From Bradyrhizobium sediminis (GTDB taxonomy: Bacteria; Pseudomonadota; Alphaproteobacteria; Rhizobiales; Xanthobacteraceae): DNA of 64,000 nucleotides. The stretch covers positions 5,466,501 to 5,530,500 of the forward strand of contig NZ_CP076134.1 in assembly GCF_018736085.1 (NCBI RefSeq), written 5' to 3'. Below, piece after piece: positions 60,701 to 64,000 of this stretch. Position numbers and translations under genes: made by a program. The first letter of the stretch is position 1. Each line of letters begins with the position of its first letter. The notes under the pieces are model-generated. The model was not told where the DNA came from. It was given only the letters and a program-made list of their open reading frames with translations, and did no database searches.

Positions 60701-63700
60701 GACCGTTGCACTTTGGGCGAGCCTGTCGCCTCGAGTCTTGGGCCGGCGTCCGCTGGCCGAAGCCGACGCGCATAGTTTACGCCGTATAGCCCGAAGGACA
60801 TGGCGTTTCTTCGAAGCATCGGTCACACCGACCGACAACATGCTTCCGCCAGACAATTTGCAAGAAGCTCCAGAGTTCGTGTTAGCCCATCGCACATCGC
60901 CGACCAATATCGGCCTCTATTTGTTGTCGGTAGCGTGCGCGCGGGACTTCGGATGGATCGGGACCCTCGAGGGTGTGGAGCGCCTCGAGGCGACGCTCGC
61001 GACCATGGATCGGCTGACAAAGTGCCGGGGCCACTTCTTCAATTGGTACGATACACGTGACCTGCGTCCGCTCGATCCGCAGTACGTGTCCTCGGTCGAC
61101 AGCGGGAACCTTGCTGGACACCTGATCGCGCTCGCCAACGCGTGCCATGAGTGGAGCACCTCGGCCATGGCGGAGCAGCAGCGCATGCAAGGCGTGGCGG
61201 ATGTTCTCGACCTGGTCCGGGACGAGGCTCGCCGGTTGCGCGGCCTGCGCAAGTTTCAGGCGGTGTCATGGCGGCGGCTCGATGACGAGATTGCACGACT
61301 AGCGTCTAGCCTGCTTCAGGTGAGTGCCGGCGCCATTGGTATCGAACAGCGGCTCGCGGAACTTTCCGAACAGGCCGCGATCGTGGCGGACGCGGTCCAT
61401 CAGATCGTTCTCGAAGAAAGCGACCAGGCGGGCGCGGACCTGCAGTTCTGGGCAGATGCACTAGGTGCCTGCATGGAAAGTCACCGGCGCGATCTCCGCG
61501 CGACTAGCGAAGACTCGCTGGAGGAGCGGCTGAAGTCGCTGGAGGAAGCCGCGCGGTTGACAGCGCTGTCGATGGAGTTCGACTTTCTGCTCGACCCCGA
61601 GCGGCTGCTGCTCTCAATCGGATATCGGGCGCCTGAGGGCGAGCTCGATCCGCGCTGTTATGACCTTCTCGCCTCGGAGGCGAGGCTGGCAAGCTTCTTG
61701 GCCATCGCCAAGAGGGACGCACCGGCGCGGCATTGGTTCCGGCTGGGCCGTGCGGTGACTGCGGTAGCAAATGGCGCAGCACTGATCTCGTGGTCGGGCT
61801 CGATGTTCGAGTACCTGATGCCTTCCATCGTCATGAAGGCGCCGGCCGAGAGCTTGATCGAGCAGACCAATCGGCTGATTGTCCGCCGCCAGATCGAGTA
61901 TGGAGCGACGATGCGGGCGCCGTGGGGCGTCTCGGAGTCCGCATACAACGCGCAAGATCTGGAGTTCACTTACCAATACTCCAACTTCGGCATTCCAGGT
62001 CTCGGCCTGAAGCGAGGGCTGGCGGATGATGTCGTGGTCGCTCCCTATGCCACCGCCCTGGCGAGCATGGTCGACCCTCAGGCCGCCGTGCAGAACTTCG
62101 AGCGGCTCGAAGTCCTTGGCGCCCGCGGCCGTTATGGTTTCTACGAGGCGCTGGACTTCACGCGAGCCCGCGTTCCGGACGGAGATCGCCTTGCCATTGT
62201 GCGTGCTTTCATGGCCCACCACCAAGGCATGACGATCACCGCGATCGCCGATGCCCTGCTGGATGGTGTGATGCGAAACCGCTTCCATGCTGAGCCGATC
62301 GTTCAGGCGACAGAGTTGCTTCTGCAGGAGCGCGTGCCACGCGACGTCACGGCGACTCCACCGCTGGTCTCGGATGCGATGTCGGCGGCCAGGATCCGCG
62401 AGATCGAAGGACCCGGCACTTGGCGAAAGGCCAGCCCATACACCGCTACGCCCGCCACGCAGCTGCTGTCGAACGGTCGCTACTCCGTGATGCTTACGGC
62501 GGCCGGGTCTGGCTACAGCGCCTGGCGCGACCTGGCCGTCACGCGCTGGCGAGAGGACGCCACCTGCGACGATTGGGGCTCGTACGTCTTCTTGAGGGAC
62601 ATCGCGAGCGGCCAAGTCTGGTCGGCGACCTACCAGCCGACTGATACCGAGCCTGAGGCGTGCGAGGTCACCTTCAACGAGGATCGCGCTGAGTTCACGC
62701 GTCGAGACGGGGCGCTGACGACCAACATGGAGGTGCTGGTTTCCACCGAAGACGATGCGGAAGTGCGCCGCGTGACGATCTCCAATGTCGGCGACCAACT
62801 GCGCGAGATTGAGGTGACTTCCTATGTCGAACTGGCTCTGGCGTGGCAAGCCGCGGACCTGACACACCCCGCGTTCTCGAAACTGTTCACCGAGACCGAG
62901 CATCTCGCCGGCCTCGGCGCCATATTGGCGACCAGGCGACGGCGGGCGCCCACGGACCCGCAGATCTGGGCTGCGCACCTGGCGGTAGTCGACGGTATGG
63001 CGGCGGGCAAGCGCGAGTTCGAGACCGATCGCGCTCGGTTTCTGGGTCGAGGCGGCAGTATTCGCGCGCCGGGCGCAGTGATGGGCGGCCGGCCACTCTC
63101 CGGCTCGACCGGTGCGGTGCTCGATCCGATATTTGCCCTGCGCCGCCGGGTGCGGATCGCGCCGGGCGCGACGGCACGGATCGACTTCTGGACGATGGTC
63201 GCCTCCTCACGCCAGGAGATCCTCGATCTTGCCGACAAGCACCACGATGTCGGCGCCTTCGAGCGCGCCGCTGCGCTCGCCTGGACGCAAGCCCAGGTGC
63301 AATTGCACCACCTCGGCATCACTCGCGGCGAGGCCGGGCAATACCAGCGTCTGGCGGGTCACCTCGTCTACGCGGCGCCCGTGCTGCGCGCGCCGTCGGA
63401 AACCATCGAAAGCGGGAGTGGTGGGCAGCCGGGCTTGTGGGGCATGGGCATATCTGGCGATCTGCCGATCATCCTGGTCCGCATCTCCGACATTGACCAA
63501 CTCGGTGTGGCGCGCGAGGCGCTCCAGGCGGCGGAATATTGGCGGATGAAACGGCTTGCGGTGGACTTGGTTATCGTCAACGAGCTCGCCTCTTCCTACG
63601 TTCAGGATCTCCAGACCGCACTCGAAACCCTGGTGAGGGCCAGCCAATCCCGGGTCCAGATTGGAGAAGATGGGCAGGCCGGGCACACCTTCATGCTGCG

Positions 63701-64000
63701 CGCCGACCTGACCTCGCCGGAGGCCCTGGGCCTTCTTGCGTCCGTCGCGCGTGTCATCCTAGTCGGAGCGCGCGGCCGGCTCGCCGATCAGCTTGAGCGC
63801 GCGCCCGTAGCGAGGCCTTTGCCCCGGGTCACAGCACAGCGCGGTCCGCCAGCTTCCGAGCTTCAGATCTCGCGACGGCCACCTGGCGTGGAGTTCTTCA
63901 ATAGTCTGGGTGGCTTCGCCGAGGGTGGCCGCGACTACGTGACGATCCTCGGCCCGGGCCAATCGACGCCGGTGCCGTGGATCAACGTCATCGCCAATCC
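57711..64000 (+). CDS. Cyclic beta-1,2-glucan synthase-type protein (GT84-GH94), 5' part
   Basis: An uninterrupted frame of nearly 2100 codons runs off the window edge; complete homologues (NdvB/ChvB) have about 2800. It builds and shapes cyclic glucans exported to the periplasm. Visible are membrane segments (about 425-480), the glycosyltransferase part with VVTLDADTRLPRETVGRLIG, DVYQDLFGEGSYTGKGIYDV and HHRWARGDWQLLPWLFG, and more membrane segments (about 840-1010). A glucoamylase-like region follows (TSPTNIGLYLLSVA, SVDSGNLAGHLIALA), then AFMAHHQGMTITAI and the start of the phosphorylase-like part. The start is the ATG at 57711 (MLVEIDDF). Bradyrhizobium normally makes beta-1,3/1,6 cyclic glucans with a different synthase, so this gene may be acquired. 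Confidence 0.85.
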   Translation, partial: MLVEIDDFAGRRRSRLKSALSLWFRRGPSPPWDDGAPIRAELFSVERLEEHARSLATAQAVTPGRVKGASLSMRLADNEAMLLAAYRDVAKAVDAGAAITPTAEWLIDNFYVVEKQIREVRVDLPPGYYRQLPKLASGPFAGYPRVLGVAWAYVAHTDSLFDPEVLHRYLRAYQEVQPLSIGELWAVATTLRIVLVENLRRIAERVVDSRVGRDAADVVADRLLGTGERAVEPAEVVLPQHPQATFPDSFLMQLVHRLRDQDPSVAPALEWLDEQLARQGTTAEAVVRGEHQRQVAGAVTVRNIITSMRLITDVDWTELFERVSLVDDVFKAGSAFERMDFPSRNLYRNAVEHLARGCKLTELEVAHAAVETARRAFEASADDGNVRLTDPGYYLIAGGRAGFEAAIGFRPSPMGWPRLAYRALGIGGYVGSGTVVAAGLLAVPLSVAAWDGLEWRWLLLLGILGFVPAIDLAVAVVNYLITRSFRATLLPALELRGGIPADLRTLVAVPTLLTSLKEIEEQIGRLEIHYLASAQGDLHFALLSDWRDAPTEHEAGDEELLAAAKDGIARLNQRYGPAPGGDRFLLLHRRRVWSECECCCMGWERKRGKLCELNRLLRGAKDTTFVAPPTVPNNVRYVVTLDADTRLPRETVGRLIGKMAHPLNRPRFDPDLGRVVEGYGILQPRVTPALPVGREGSLFLRVFSRATGIDPYVAAVSDVYQDLFGEGSYTGKGIYDVDAFEAALHGRVPESTLLSHDLFEGIFARAGLASDVEVVEDFPPRYDVAALRHHRWARGDWQLLPWLFGRGPRRAGHRPLSGVPAIGRWKMLDNLRRSLAAPTVVAALIAGWAMPLEEAALWTGFILSTIVLPPLIPVIAEIAPRRPGVTLRSHVRALGAELRLALIQSGLMIVFLAHQAWLMGDAIFRTLVRLAVTRRNLLEWVPAAHAAFGPHPRALRFYRRMSGALVIGAVAMGVAWFWGRQTWPLAAVFVGAWFASPTVALWASLSPRVLGRRPLAEADAHSLRRIARRTWRFFEASVTPTDNMLPPDNLQEAPEFVLAHRTSPTNIGLYLLSVACARDFGWIGTLEGVERLEATLATMDRLTKCRGHFFNWYDTRDLRPLDPQYVSSVDSGNLAGHLIALANACHEWSTSAMAEQQRMQGVADVLDLVRDEARRLRGLRKFQAVSWRRLDDEIARLASSLLQVSAGAIGIEQRLAELSEQAAIVADAVHQIVLEESDQAGADLQFWADALGACMESHRRDLRATSEDSLEERLKSLEEAARLTALSMEFDFLLDPERLLLSIGYRAPEGELDPRCYDLLASEARLASFLAIAKRDAPARHWFRLGRAVTAVANGAALISWSGSMFEYLMPSIVMKAPAESLIEQTNRLIVRRQIEYGATMRAPWGVSESAYNAQDLEFTYQYSNFGIPGLGLKRGLADDVVVAPYATALASMVDPQAAVQNFERLEVLGARGRYGFYEALDFTRARVPDGDRLAIVRAFMAHHQGMTITAIADALLDGVMRNRFHAEPIVQATELLLQERVPRDVTATPPLVSDAMSAARIREIEGPGTWRKASPYTATPATQLLSNGRYSVMLTAAGSGYSAWRDLAVTRWREDATCDDWGSYVFLRDIASGQVWSATYQPTDTEPEACEVTFNEDRAEFTRRDGALTTNMEVLVSTEDDAEVRRVTISNVGDQLREIEVTSYVELALAWQAADLTHPAFSKLFTETEHLAGLGAILATRRRRAPTDPQIWAAHLAVVDGMAAGKREFETDRARFLGRGGSIRAPGAVMGGRPLSGSTGAVLDPIFALRRRVRIAPGATARIDFWTMVASSRQEILDLADKHHDVGAFERAAALAWTQAQVQLHHLGITRGEAGQYQRLAGHLVYAAPVLRAPSETIESGSGGQPGLWGMGISGDLPIILVRISDIDQLGVAREALQAAEYWRMKRLAVDLVIVNELASSYVQDLQTALETLVRASQSRVQIGEDGQAGHTFMLRADLTSPEALGLLASVARVILVGARGRLADQLERAPVARPLPRVTAQRGPPASELQISRRPPGVEFFNSLGGFAEGGRDYVTILGPGQSTPVPWINVIAN

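Overview
The window is high-GC DNA from an alphaproteobacterium, most likely Bradyrhizobium or a close relative such as Rhodopseudomonas. The evidence is the RegB/RegA redox pair, the MmcB repair protein, GC-rich intergenic repeats of Bradyrhizobium type, and several ORFs of the sort common in that group. No ribosomal RNA or phylogenetic marker is present, so the genus is an inference.

Bases 1-44303 look like ordinary chromosome, in small operons. In order they hold: an intracellular PHB depolymerase with an ABC-2 exporter (minus strand); regB-regA; a nest of intergenic repeats holding a MITE-like element; mmcB and a VWA protein separated by a recently inserted IS with a 16-bp target duplication; an lpxD homologue, a metallo-beta-lactamase-fold hydrolase and a PHB-depolymerase-type esterase; a VOC protein, an LLM flavoprotein, a cytochrome P450, a cupin and an SDR; an HWE-type kinase and a GGDEF-EAL protein. 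Next comes a sigma-54 activator upstream of a CoA-transferase gene that carries a near-consensus -24/-12 promoter, followed by a complete branched-chain-amino-acid-type (HAAT) ABC transporter. After this lie a large sensor GGDEF-EAL protein, a divergent PepSY / cytochrome b / two-component locus, several small proteins, and a YeeE/YedE sulfur transporter next to an LLM monooxygenase. Both of the last two genes are preceded by a GGGG-TAT-CCCC palindrome. The segment ends with a cNMP-binding patatin-like lipase and tRNA-Arg(CCG).

Bases 44381-64000, downstream of the tRNA, are mosaic and look like a genomic island. They hold a decayed higBA module, a GFA protein, a GNAT gene split by an IS630-type element, and a short zinc-ribbon gene. 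An archaeal-type S-adenosylmethionine synthetase follows, with an alpha/alpha-toroid partner. Then come an isoaspartyl methyltransferase and DJ-1/PfpI pair, an Mth938-like protein, a flavodoxin-like protein, a Clp1/Grc3-type P-loop kinase and a small Cas2-fold-like protein. Remnants of three different DNA glycosylases lie among these genes. The window ends inside a very large cyclic beta-glucan-synthase-type gene.

The best candidates for undescribed biology are: (1) the archaeal-type SAM synthetase plus toroid gene pair in its protein-repair and RNA-kinase setting; (2) the PepSY / cytochrome b / His-rich protein / two-component locus with shared 11-bp-phased repeats; (3) the two palindrome-controlled sulfur genes.
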